Below are positions 23,303 through 30,877 of a stretch of 34,075 nucleotides of DNA, piece by piece. Under the pieces are notes generated by a model, which searched no databases, was not told the DNA's origin, and was given only the letters and a program-made list of their open reading frames with translations. The translations under genes were made by a program, and so were the position numbers. Each line of letters begins with the position of its first letter. Within the stretch, counting starts at the first letter, position 1. The stretch covers positions 1 through 34,075 of the forward strand of contig NZ_RCIV01000026.1 in the NCBI RefSeq assembly GCF_003666605.1, in the 5' to 3' direction. The DNA is from Propionibacterium australiense. Lineage in GTDB: Bacteria > Actinomycetota > Actinomycetes > Propionibacteriales > Propionibacteriaceae.

Positions 23303-24010
23303 TCAGCCCTGCCAGCCGCCCCGCTCGGCCCAGCTGACGTCGTCGTGGTCGAGCACGGCCCAGTCGCCGTGCTCCCCGCGCAGCAGGCGGCTCACGCCGC
23401 CGTTGTGGATCGGGGCGGTGAGCTCGGCGCCCAGCCGGTCGAGGATGCAGGCGATCGTCACGCCGCTGCTCACGACCAGCACCCTGGGTGTGGCGGCCGG
23501 CACGGCCTCCGCGGCGGCGATCTCGTCGAGGGTCGCCAGGGCCCGGTCGGCCGCCTGCCTGACATTGTCCGACGGGTAGTCGGTGTCCGGGTTGGTGCGG
23601 CTGAAGACGTCGTAGATGTCGAGGAGGGTGTGGCCGGCGTCGAGGGCCTCCTGCACCGAGGCGACGCCCAGCTCCCGGAACGCGGCCTCCCACATGAGCT
23701 TGTTCGGCATGCCCTCCCAGGCGCCGAAGGACATCTCGCGCAGGCCGAACCGCGAGATCGGCTGCAGGCCGGAGCCCATGCCGGCGAGCAGCGAGGTCAT
23801 CGTCTCGTGGTGGCGCAGCATGTCGCCGCAGTAGGCGGCAGTGAAGTCGATACCGGCGCTGGCGAAGGCCCGGCCGATCGCCTGGGCGACGGCGAAGCCC
23901 CTGGGTGTCAGCGGGGTGCCGCACCAGCCCTGCACGCGGTCGAGTTTGTTGAACCAGGTCTCGCCGTGGCGCACCAGGTAGATCTCGACGGGGCCCTTGG
24001 CCTCGGTCAT
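23303..24010 (-). CDS. Histidine-phosphatase-superfamily protein, second His replaced
   Basis: 235 aa phosphoglycerate-mutase-like protein. The N-terminal YLVRHGETWFNKLDRVQGWC has the nucleophile His and first Arg; MLRHHET holds the second Arg, and LREMSFGAWEG the general-acid region. The motif normally reading VSHG is VVSSGVTI here: the second catalytic His is Ser. The same change occurs in the paralogue at 24111. The protein may be a weak phosphatase, use another residue, or bind phospho-ligands only. The ATG start has GGCTCACAC upstream with only a weak ribosome binding site. Confidence 0.85.
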   Translation of the reverse strand: MTEAKGPVEIYLVRHGETWFNKLDRVQGWCGTPLTPRGFAVAQAIGRAFASAGIDFTAAYCGDMLRHHETMTSLLAGMGSGLQPISRFGLREMSFGAWEGMPNKLMWEAAFRELGVASVQEALDAGHTLLDIYDVFSRTNPDTDYPSDNVRQAADRALATLDEIAAAEAVPAATPRVLVVSSGVTIACILDRLGAELTAPIHNGGVSRLLRGEHGDWAVLDHDDVSWAERGGWQG

Positions 24011-24110
24011 GTGTGAGCCTTTCTTCGCCGGCGCCCCGGGCGCCCGTATGTTCCCCGAGCGCCGGTTCCAGTCCGGAGCGGCCCGGCGCTCCAGGACCGC
24101 CCCGTGGGGT

Positions 24111-24815
24111 TCAGGTGGCGCGGCCGTTCTCGGCCCAGCTCATGTCGTTGATCCTCACGGCAGTCCAGCCCGAGGCGTCACGGCGCAGCAGGGCGACTGC
24201 GCCGTTGCGCACCCGGTCCCGTGGCGGGAAGCCGAGCGCCGTGAGCAGGCAGACGATGGTGATGCCGCTCGTCACGACGAGGACGCGGGAGTGCTCACGC
24301 AGGCCGGCCTCGGCGTCGGCGATGTCTTCGAGGACGGCCACTGCCCGGTCGGCGACGGCCGCCGTGCCCTCGGTCGGGTAGTCGGGGTCGGGATTGCAGA
24401 TGCTGATGCCGTTGTAGACGTCGACGAGGGTGAGGCCCTTGGCGAAGGCCTCCTCGTCGGTGCTGACGCCGAGATTGTCCCAGCAGGCCCGCCACATGTC
24501 GGTGTTGAGGCCGCCCTCCCAGCCGCCGAAGGACATCTCGCGCAGCGCCTTGAGCTGGGTGACGGGCAGGGGTGAGCCCATGGCGTCGAGGATGTCCTGG
24601 GCGGTCTCGTGGTGGCGGGCCATGTCGCCGCTGTAGGCCGCGTCGAGGACGATCCCGCCCGCGGCCAGTCCGCGCCCGAGTGCCGCGGCGAGTTCGTGGC
24701 CGGCCTCGGTCAGCGGGGAGTCGCACCAGCCCTGCACGCGGTCGCGCTTGTTGAACCACGTCTGGCCGTGCCGCACCAGGTAGATCTCGACGACGCCGGC
24801 GGCGATCTCGTTCAC
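24111..24815 (-). CDS. Histidine-phosphatase-superfamily protein, tandem paralogue
   Basis: 234 aa, clearly duplicated with the 23303 gene: YLVRHGQTWFNKRDRVQGWC, MARHHET, LREMSFGGWEG, and DVYNGISICNPDPDYPTEG matching the sister's DVFSRTNPDTDYPSD. The second catalytic His is again replaced, VVTSGITI. GTG at 24815 with GAGGAG about 10 nt upstream is preferred; an open frame reaching 25361 is not supported. It is separated from its sister by 100 nt that include a GGCGCC-CCG-GGCGCC hairpin (24030-24044). Confidence 0.85.
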   Translation of the reverse strand: MNEIAAGVVEIYLVRHGQTWFNKRDRVQGWCDSPLTEAGHELAAALGRGLAAGGIVLDAAYSGDMARHHETAQDILDAMGSPLPVTQLKALREMSFGGWEGGLNTDMWRACWDNLGVSTDEEAFAKGLTLVDVYNGISICNPDPDYPTEGTAAVADRAVAVLEDIADAEAGLREHSRVLVVTSGITIVCLLTALGFPPRDRVRNGAVALLRRDASGWTAVRINDMSWAENGRAT

Positions 24816-24984
24816 GCTCCGAGTTCTCCTCGCTCTGTCCGGCCCGCATCCGGCACGCGGGCCCTGCCCCAACGATAGGCGAGACGCCCGGGCAGACGCG
24901 TGACGTCCTGGCTGTGCACATCTGAAGACCATCTCATCGTCGCGTGACCTTGCCCCACCATGGATCAATTCATGGATCAACCCC

Positions 24985-25235
24985 ATGACGACGATCCAGG
25001 AGGCCCGGATCACACCTGGTGTCGCGCAGAGCGAGCCGGCACGAAGGCTCGGGGTATCGGCCGTCTCAGTGTCCCAGATGGAAGCCCGTGAAGCCGGTGG
25101 TGACGTCCCCTGCGTACCCGTGCTCGCTACCTGAACGCCCTCGGGCTGAGGGACATCGGCCTGGTCGTGCCCCGTACACCCACGCCACGTGATGGGGTGA
25201 GTCTGGGCGCAGATCTGACAGTCATCGACCCCTGA
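24985..25235 (+). pseudogene. Frameshifted XRE/HipB-like helix-turn-helix regulator
   Basis: ATG at 24985 opens MTTIQEARITPGVAQSEPAR followed by RLGVSAVSVSQMEAREAGGD, a recognisable XRE helix-turn-helix. That frame stops at 25134, but the missing C-terminal part continues in another frame: RYLNALGLRDIGLVVPRTP up to a stop at 25235. One indel around 25100-25120 would restore a ~80-residue regulator. An intact parent was probably the antitoxin-like or repressor partner of a lost element. Confidence 0.6.
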
Positions 25236-25664
25236 AGCCCCGCGGCCTCCAGTCGTTCGCGTCGGCGCAGCTTGGCCCTGCACCGCCTGCTCGAGGCATC
25301 GGTCAGTTGGGATGACACCGAATTCCTGGCTCGGCATCGCCCGCGCTGGCATGGACCGCAATCGCCGGGCGAGCAGACGCGCTGTGTCGTTCCCGAAGAA
25401 ATGGCTCGACTCCCCGGGCCGACCCCCTCACACGGTTCCACCGTCTGAGGTGAGGTGGGCAGCCGTATCCGGCCCTGACGTGCTCTGCCTCCAACCCGGC
25501 GGGCACGACGACCAAGCTGGCCAGGACCCCATACCGACGGTTCCACACGGCTGCGCGGGGTCCACTCTTCTCCGCACCCGAGAGATCGACCCTCGGCTTG
25601 TGACCGCTCCCCACAAGCACCAAGACCATTTGGTGATACGGCCTCCCTGAGCAGCCAGCAACGG

Positions 25665-25670
25665 TAGAGT
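25665..25670 (+). promoter_or_regulatory. Candidate -10 for the TIR-SAVED/cas10 operon
   Basis: TAGAGT, about 128 nt upstream of the start codon; no convincing -35 at normal spacing. The dyad CACCAA/TTGGTG (25618-25635) lies just upstream. Confidence 0.25.
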
Positions 25671-25797
25671 CCGACACGAGACATCCCCAACCGCCTCGCA
25701 CACTGCATGGTCACCGGTGACCACCGTGAAGCGGGGCCCGATACGACCACCGATCCACCGCGGGCTCCCGACCCGGGCCCGCGCCCCAGGAGGACAC

Positions 25798-27141
25798 ATG
25801 CCCACTGTCACACCCAAGTACGACCCGCGAGGGCCGGTGTTCATCTCGTACCGTCACTCTGATGGGATGAGGATCGCCGATCGTCTGGCCTGGCTGCTGC
25901 GCGCAGCGGGCATACCGGTCTGGCGTGACGAGGAGGACCTCACCACCGGATCCATCGAGGCCCGTATCGAGGAGGCGATGGGCAAGGGACTGTCTGGTGG
26001 CGTCCTCGTCGTGACTCCCGACGTCGAGAACAGTGAGATCATTCAGACGGTGGAGGCCACCGGCCTGCTCAATCTTCTCAAGAACAACCCGAAGTTCTCG
26101 CTGACCATCATCAATGCCCTGCCCTATGGCGACCAGCTCGATCTGAAAGCGCCGCCCACGGTCGCTGACCAACCGCCACAGCATAATCAAGTATCCAATG
26201 GTAAACAGCTCGACCCGGAGGCGCCGGGAAGAGTACTCGACATCTCAAAGAGGGTGGCGAAAAAGATCGTGCAGTTCCCGGCGACTCTCGATGGCCTGTC
26301 GGAGTCAGATCAGAAGAAGTTCATCACTGCATACGTCAAGGATCACGTCACGGCGCTCGCAGCCGACACCGACGCGATCGAACTGAACATCGAGACACGA
26401 CCCGCCGGTTCGCCGAACTCGTCACGGGCCAAGCACCATTTCGACATGATCCTGCCCGATTCAGAAGATGGGACCATCCGCCGTCAGAGCTTGGAAGACC
26501 TTCAAGCCGTGCTGGGGATCGTCCGTGGTGCCATCGCGAACCAAGGCGCCTCACTGTTGAAGGTGAGCGGACACGCGCACCTGTCTGTCGCATTTGCCTT
26601 GGGCGCTCAGTTTCCGGAAACCCTGATCGGGCGCGCGGAAGCCACCGACAACTGGAACAAGGTCTGGCCCAGCGAACCCGCCGGTACCGGTGAATTCGTC
26701 ACCGAAGTGGCCTCTGGCGGAGGCAGCACGTCTGACCCTGGCGAGCTCGCCGTCTACGTCGACCTGCGTAAGGATGCGAGCGACAAGGCCTTCAATGACT
26801 TCCTCGACACGATGCAGGGGCGCCTGCGCGCATGGAGTCATCTGCGGCTGGCACAACCCGACTGGATAGATCCTCGGGACGGGGCTGCGATCGCGAGACA
26901 GATCGCCGACCACATTCGTGCCATCTGCGGCGCCCACGGAACCCCTCATGTGCACCTCTTCCTGCGATGCCCGTTCGCGGTGGCCTTCCTCATCGGCCGG
27001 TTGGTCAACACGCTCACCTTCACCGTCTACGAATACGACAAGAGCACGGCACACTACGTCCCCGCGCTGGGCGTGAGCACAGCCCGGGCCGGCGGTGTCA
27101 TCAAGGAGGTCCTCGCACCCGAGTCCACCGAACAGTCCTGA
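25798..27141 (+). CDS. TIR-SAVED effector (cyclic-oligonucleotide-activated NADase)
   Basis: 447 aa. The N-terminal TIR domain (about 10-110) shows VFISYRHSDGMRIADRL, GIPVWRDEEDLTTGSIEARI and GGVLVVTPDVENSEI, with a Glu shortly after (IIQTVEA) as a candidate catalytic residue. The C-terminal SAVED domain (about 210-435) shows HHFDMILP, SLLKVSGHAHLSVAFALG, VYVDLR and HVHLFLRCPFAVAFLIGR followed by VYEYDKS..YVPAL. SAVED binds a cyclic oligonucleotide and TIR then destroys NAD+, stopping phage spread. AGGAGG precedes the ATG. The stop is 17 nt before cas10. Codons such as caa, aat, gta and aaa are more frequent than in neighbours, which suggests transfer. Confidence 0.88.
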   Translation: MPTVTPKYDPRGPVFISYRHSDGMRIADRLAWLLRAAGIPVWRDEEDLTTGSIEARIEEAMGKGLSGGVLVVTPDVENSEIIQTVEATGLLNLLKNNPKFSLTIINALPYGDQLDLKAPPTVADQPPQHNQVSNGKQLDPEAPGRVLDISKRVAKKIVQFPATLDGLSESDQKKFITAYVKDHVTALAADTDAIELNIETRPAGSPNSSRAKHHFDMILPDSEDGTIRRQSLEDLQAVLGIVRGAIANQGASLLKVSGHAHLSVAFALGAQFPETLIGRAEATDNWNKVWPSEPAGTGEFVTEVASGGGSTSDPGELAVYVDLRKDASDKAFNDFLDTMQGRLRAWSHLRLAQPDWIDPRDGAAIARQIADHIRAICGAHGTPHVHLFLRCPFAVAFLIGRLVNTLTFTVYEYDKSTAHYVPALGVSTARAGGVIKEVLAPESTEQS

Positions 27142-27158
27142 GCATCGAGGCGAGAACC

Positions 27159-28919
27159 ATGTACGCCGTCCTCCTCGACGTCAACAGCAAGCAGCGCTTC
27201 ATCTTCGAGTCCCCGCGGCTGCGGGAGAGCATCGGCGCCTCGCACCAGATCACCCGTCTCGGGTGCTGGGTCGCCCATGCTCTCTCGAAAACACCGGATA
27301 CCGATGATCGGTGTGAACCCGATAATCATCAATGGGTGTCCCGTTCCTCGGGCAGGGTCATCGTCACCGTTGACGACGAGGCAGCCGCCCGGAACGTCAT
27401 CCGCGACGTCACCCTGCGGGCCCTCGGCGAGGCACCGGGAATGGACGTCAGTGGCGTCTACGTGAAGACGGGTTCTGAGTACTTCGGGGCGGACGACCTG
27501 CGGGCCCTCAACGAGGCCGCCGCCGAGTACGCCCTGCGGCGGCCTCCCGCCGACGGCCGGTTCGCCCGGATGCCCTTCCTCGCCGGGGCCGGCGACTCGG
27601 CCCTGCCGGCCGCTCCCCCGCTGAACCAGGACGATGAGCCCGACGAGGACAAGAAGGAACCCTACTCGCTGCCCTCACGGCACAAGAGGCTCACCGCGTA
27701 CACGGCGCGCTCGGAGCTGCTCGACGACCTGGCCCCCACGGGTAAGGACGAGAAACTCGCCCGTGACCCGACCAGGCTGGAGCGGATGCTCCAGCCCGAC
27801 AACGAGGCCGACCCCCAGGGCGGCCTGTCGAAGGTCGCCATCGTCCACATCGACGGCAACGGCGTCGGGGCGATCATGCGTGATCTCGCCGCCGCCATGC
27901 GCCGCGTCCCCCACGAGGACTTCACGCAGGCCGTCAAGTGCACACCCGGTGACGCCGACGCCCTGCGGAAGTTCACCCTCGCCGTCAACGAGAACCTGGA
28001 CCGCGCCGTGCGCCAGGCCTGCCGGCTGGCCTGGCGCGATGTCGCCGACTGGGCCGAGAAGGACGCCGTCACGGCTGGCAGGGAGTACAAGGCCATCCCC
28101 GTCGTACCCGTGCTGCTCGGTGGTGATGACGTCACTGTCATCACGAGCGGCGACTACGCCCTGCCGTTCGCCGCCGCTTATCTGCGCCACTACGAGCAGG
28201 CCACCGCCGCGGACCCGCTGCTCAGGCACCTCGGTGACCACCCCGACGGCCAGGCCGGGCCGATGACGGCGGCCGCCGGCGTGGCCGTGGTCCGTTTCAA
28301 ATTCCCCTTCCACCTCGCCTACGACCTGGCCGAACGCCTCGTCGACGAGGCCAAGGAGGTCGGCAAGGCCTGTTCCCCGTCGGTCTCCACGCTGACCTAC
28401 CACGTACTGCTCGACACCACCGTGCTCGACCCCGAGGAACTGCTCGCCGCCTACGAGCGGCTCAGCAACCGGCCCTTCGTTCTCGGCTCCGGTGCTGCCG
28501 CGCCATCGCAGGGTCTCGCCGGGCATGCCGCCTGGCCGAGCGTCTGCGAGCGGGTCCGCCTCTTCACGGGCGCGATCTCGCGGAACGATGACGACCGGCA
28601 GGACGGCTTCCCCCGCACCCGGGCCGCGCGCATCCGCACGATGATGTCCGACGCCGCCCAGGCAGAACTCGCCGGGAACACCGCCGAACGCGACCGGCTG
28701 CTGGAACAGGCCGAGAACGAGTGGCGTGATGCCGAGGCCTGCTTCCCGGACGCGAAGCGCCTCGGCGGGAAGCAGACCATGTTCGACCTCATGGAGCTGA
28801 CCGACCTGCTCCCCGCCTCGTACCTGAAGGAGCCGCTGGGCACGGCGTCCCCGCCTCCTTCCGAGCCCCAGAGGCCATCGGCCGCAGATTCCTCGACCGG
28901 TGAGGAGGGCCAGGCATGA
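27159..28919 (+). CDS. cas10: Cas10 (type III), HD-less, with intact GGDD cyclase motif
   Basis: 586 aa. It opens directly with the first palm domain (YAVLLDVNSKQRFIFESPRL, then RESIGASHQI); the N-terminal HD nuclease is absent. The second palm has VAIVHIDGNGVGAIM (metal-binding Asp, about residue 231) and LLGGDDVTVI (GGDD at 321-324), the signature for making cyclic oligoadenylate from ATP. A C-terminal helical part (about 440-560) resembles the Cas11-like D4 domain. It should therefore signal but not cut DNA. GAGG lies about 7 nt before the ATG. The stop overlaps the next start (ATGA). The family call is secure; the subtype is inferred from neighbours. Confidence 0.88.
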   Translation: MYAVLLDVNSKQRFIFESPRLRESIGASHQITRLGCWVAHALSKTPDTDDRCEPDNHQWVSRSSGRVIVTVDDEAAARNVIRDVTLRALGEAPGMDVSGVYVKTGSEYFGADDLRALNEAAAEYALRRPPADGRFARMPFLAGAGDSALPAAPPLNQDDEPDEDKKEPYSLPSRHKRLTAYTARSELLDDLAPTGKDEKLARDPTRLERMLQPDNEADPQGGLSKVAIVHIDGNGVGAIMRDLAAAMRRVPHEDFTQAVKCTPGDADALRKFTLAVNENLDRAVRQACRLAWRDVADWAEKDAVTAGREYKAIPVVPVLLGGDDVTVITSGDYALPFAAAYLRHYEQATAADPLLRHLGDHPDGQAGPMTAAAGVAVVRFKFPFHLAYDLAERLVDEAKEVGKACSPSVSTLTYHVLLDTTVLDPEELLAAYERLSNRPFVLGSGAAAPSQGLAGHAAWPSVCERVRLFTGAISRNDDDRQDGFPRTRAARIRTMMSDAAQAELAGNTAERDRLLEQAENEWRDAEACFPDAKRLGGKQTMFDLMELTDLLPASYLKEPLGTASPPPSEPQRPSAADSSTGEEGQA

Positions 28920-30877
28920 GCCGCATGTCAGCGCCCGCGCGGCAGGGGGCACTGGAGTTCCCCGTCACCATCGTCTTCCGTTCGGACTGGGGTGTGGGCA
29001 CGGGCACCGGCATCGCCGGCGGGGTGAGCTCGGTCGTCGAGAAGGACGCGAACGGCCGGCCGGTGGTGCGCGGCACGGCCCTGGCCGGCGTGGTGCGCGA
29101 GCAGGCCGCCACCGCGGCACGCGCCCTGGACGAGGCCCCCCGGGGGCCATGGCACGACTTCGTCACAGCCCTCTTCGGCACGCCCGAGTCGCCGCGGCTG
29201 GTGAGCTTCACCGACGCGACCGTCCCGGACGACGCCCCGGACGTCGCCGTGCACGAGGTGGTCTCGTTGTCGATCGACGAGGACACCGGCACCGCCAAAC
29301 CCGAGTTCCTGCGTTTCTTCGAGCGGACGGCCGCCTGCACCCTCCACGGCCGGGTGAGCCTGGTCCAGACCGATCTGCACGGCCGTCCCCTCGTCTGGGA
29401 CGCCGAGCAGCGCGACGGCGCCCTGCTCGTCCTGGCCCTGGCTGGGCTCCTGGTGCGGGGCATCGGCTCCAACCGTTCCGACGGGGACGGCCTGTGCGAC
29501 GTGCTCATCGGGGACGCCATGGACGCCCCGCGGGCCCGGGAGTGGTGCCGCGCCAGGCTCGGGGCGTGGACGGGGCCCGCACCCACCCCGCCGGCCGCTG
29601 ACCAGAGGTTCACCGCCCCGCTCCTCGCCCCGGGGCGGGTCGCCGCGGCGGGTGATCCGGGTTTCGTTCGCGCAGACCTGGAGTTGAGACTCCTCACCCC
29701 GGTGGTCTCCTACGAGGTGCCGCTGTTCAACGAGGTGCGCTCCCTGGACTTCCTGCGCGGCACGGTGCTCCTGCCCTGGGTGCACCGCCGGTTGCGGCGG
29801 GCCTTCCCCGACGACGAGATGGTGCGTGACGCCGTCGTCGCCGGTGACCTGCTCGTCTCCGACGCCACCGCGATGGCCGGGGGCGTGCGGGGTCTGCCGG
29901 CACCGCTCGTCCTGACCAGGCCGAAGACCCCCGACCAGCGCTCCGCGGCCCTGCCGATGCGCAACCCGCTGTTCGGCGCCTCACCACCCGCCGCAGGGGA
30001 CGCGGACGGGGCGCAGGTGCCGGTCCGTTCGGGTTATGTCTTCCCTGGCTTCGTCCCAGCAGACATCCCCAGCACCGGTGAGGAGGCCCCGGCGGGTTCC
30101 CTCGGTGCGCCCGCCCTGGTGGGGCGCCAGTCCACGGCCCACGACCCGGCCACCGGCGCCGCGAGCCAGGGCCGGTTGTTCCTGGTGCGGGCGCTGCCCG
30201 CCGGGCTGCGGATGGGGGCGTCCGTCCTCGTGTCGCAGCGGCTGTTCGAGCATCTCGGGGAACGCCTGCACGAGGCGTTCCCGCCACGTGAGCCGGTGAC
30301 GGCCTGGCTGGGCTCCCGGCGGATGGGCGGCTCCTACGGCCGCGTGGAGTGCCGGGCGGGAGGCTTCGTCCCGGCCCGTCCTGACCGGCCGGCCTGGGAC
30401 GGGGACGGCGCGACGACGCTGTGGTTCACCTCTGACGTCCTCGCCAGATCCGGGGCCCTCGGGCCGGGCGGCACCGTGTCCGATCTGCTCGCCGCCCTTG
30501 GCCGCGGGGGCGCCGACGTGGAACTCGCCAGGGCCGAGGGCGCGCTCGCCGCCGGGGTGCGGCACCGCCGCGTGGACTCCTGGTCCGCCGCCGACCAGCA
30601 GCCGCGCGCAACTCGCGTGGCGGCCCGGGCCGGTTCCGTGCTGCGGGTGCAGCCGGTTCCCGGCGCTGACCCCGGCGCGGTGATTGCCGCGCTGGCCCGG
30701 CTCTCGGTGACCGGTTTCGGGGAGTTGACAGCGCAGGGTTTCGGTCGATTCGTCCTCGGGCACGAGCTGCTGGGCCGGCAGGACTTCGGCCTGACCCGGC
30801 TTTCCCAGCAGCACCTTCTGAGCGGTGACGGCAACGACCAGAAGGCCGGCCCGACAGCTGAAGGAGGCCTGCGATGA
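28916..30877 (+). CDS. Cas7-Csx10 (Cas5-like) fusion RAMP protein
   Basis: 653 aa with two RAMP parts. Residues 15-240 are Cas7/Csm3-like: FRSDWGVGTGTGIAGGVSSV, PVVRGTALAGVVREQ, and a late RGIGSNRSDGDG glycine loop. Residues 245-640 match the Csx10 layout: RSLDFLRGTVLLPWVHRRLR, RRMGGSYGRVECR, the RRVDSW...ARAGSVLRVQ segment and GFGELTAQGFGRFVLG near the end. Csx10 is the Cas5-like subunit of type III-D, which would hold the crRNA 5' handle; the Cas7 part contacts crRNA and target. Start and stop overlap neighbours by 4 nt. I assign the fusion from motifs only; an alternative is two tandem Cas7-type domains. Confidence 0.75.
   Translation: MSRMSAPARQGALEFPVTIVFRSDWGVGTGTGIAGGVSSVVEKDANGRPVVRGTALAGVVREQAATAARALDEAPRGPWHDFVTALFGTPESPRLVSFTDATVPDDAPDVAVHEVVSLSIDEDTGTAKPEFLRFFERTAACTLHGRVSLVQTDLHGRPLVWDAEQRDGALLVLALAGLLVRGIGSNRSDGDGLCDVLIGDAMDAPRAREWCRARLGAWTGPAPTPPAADQRFTAPLLAPGRVAAAGDPGFVRADLELRLLTPVVSYEVPLFNEVRSLDFLRGTVLLPWVHRRLRRAFPDDEMVRDAVVAGDLLVSDATAMAGGVRGLPAPLVLTRPKTPDQRSAALPMRNPLFGASPPAAGDADGAQVPVRSGYVFPGFVPADIPSTGEEAPAGSLGAPALVGRQSTAHDPATGAASQGRLFLVRALPAGLRMGASVLVSQRLFEHLGERLHEAFPPREPVTAWLGSRRMGGSYGRVECRAGGFVPARPDRPAWDGDGATTLWFTSDVLARSGALGPGGTVSDLLAALGRGGADVELARAEGALAAGVRHRRVDSWSAADQQPRATRVAARAGSVLRVQPVPGADPGAVIAALARLSVTGFGELTAQGFGRFVLGHELLGRQDFGLTRLSQQHLLSGDGNDQKAGPTAEGGLR

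Larger units (their letters stand above)
24816..25797. other. 982-bp region of decayed DNA upstream of the defence operon
   Basis: Apart from a broken XRE regulator (24985-25235) I see no intact gene; open frames here lack family resemblance or ribosome binding sites. CACCAA-gaccat-TTGGTG (25618-25635) is a perfect 6-bp-arm dyad, and TAGAGT at 25665-25670 is a candidate -10 for the TIR-SAVED operon. The mix suggests repeated insertion and loss at this site. Confidence 0.5.

Noticed and set aside
24815-25361. N-terminal extension of the second histidine phosphatase to 416 aa
   Set aside because: The extension has no domain and overlaps the broken XRE gene; a GTG with a good ribosome binding site gives the normal family length.
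25127-25750. Minus-strand genes in the decayed region
   Set aside because: No ribosome binding site, no recognisable motif, and the region holds remnants on the plus strand.
25798-27141. A complete CBASS operon
   Set aside because: TIR-SAVED suggests it, but no CD-NTase, ubiquitin-like transfer genes or other CBASS genes are present; the immediate partner is cas10.
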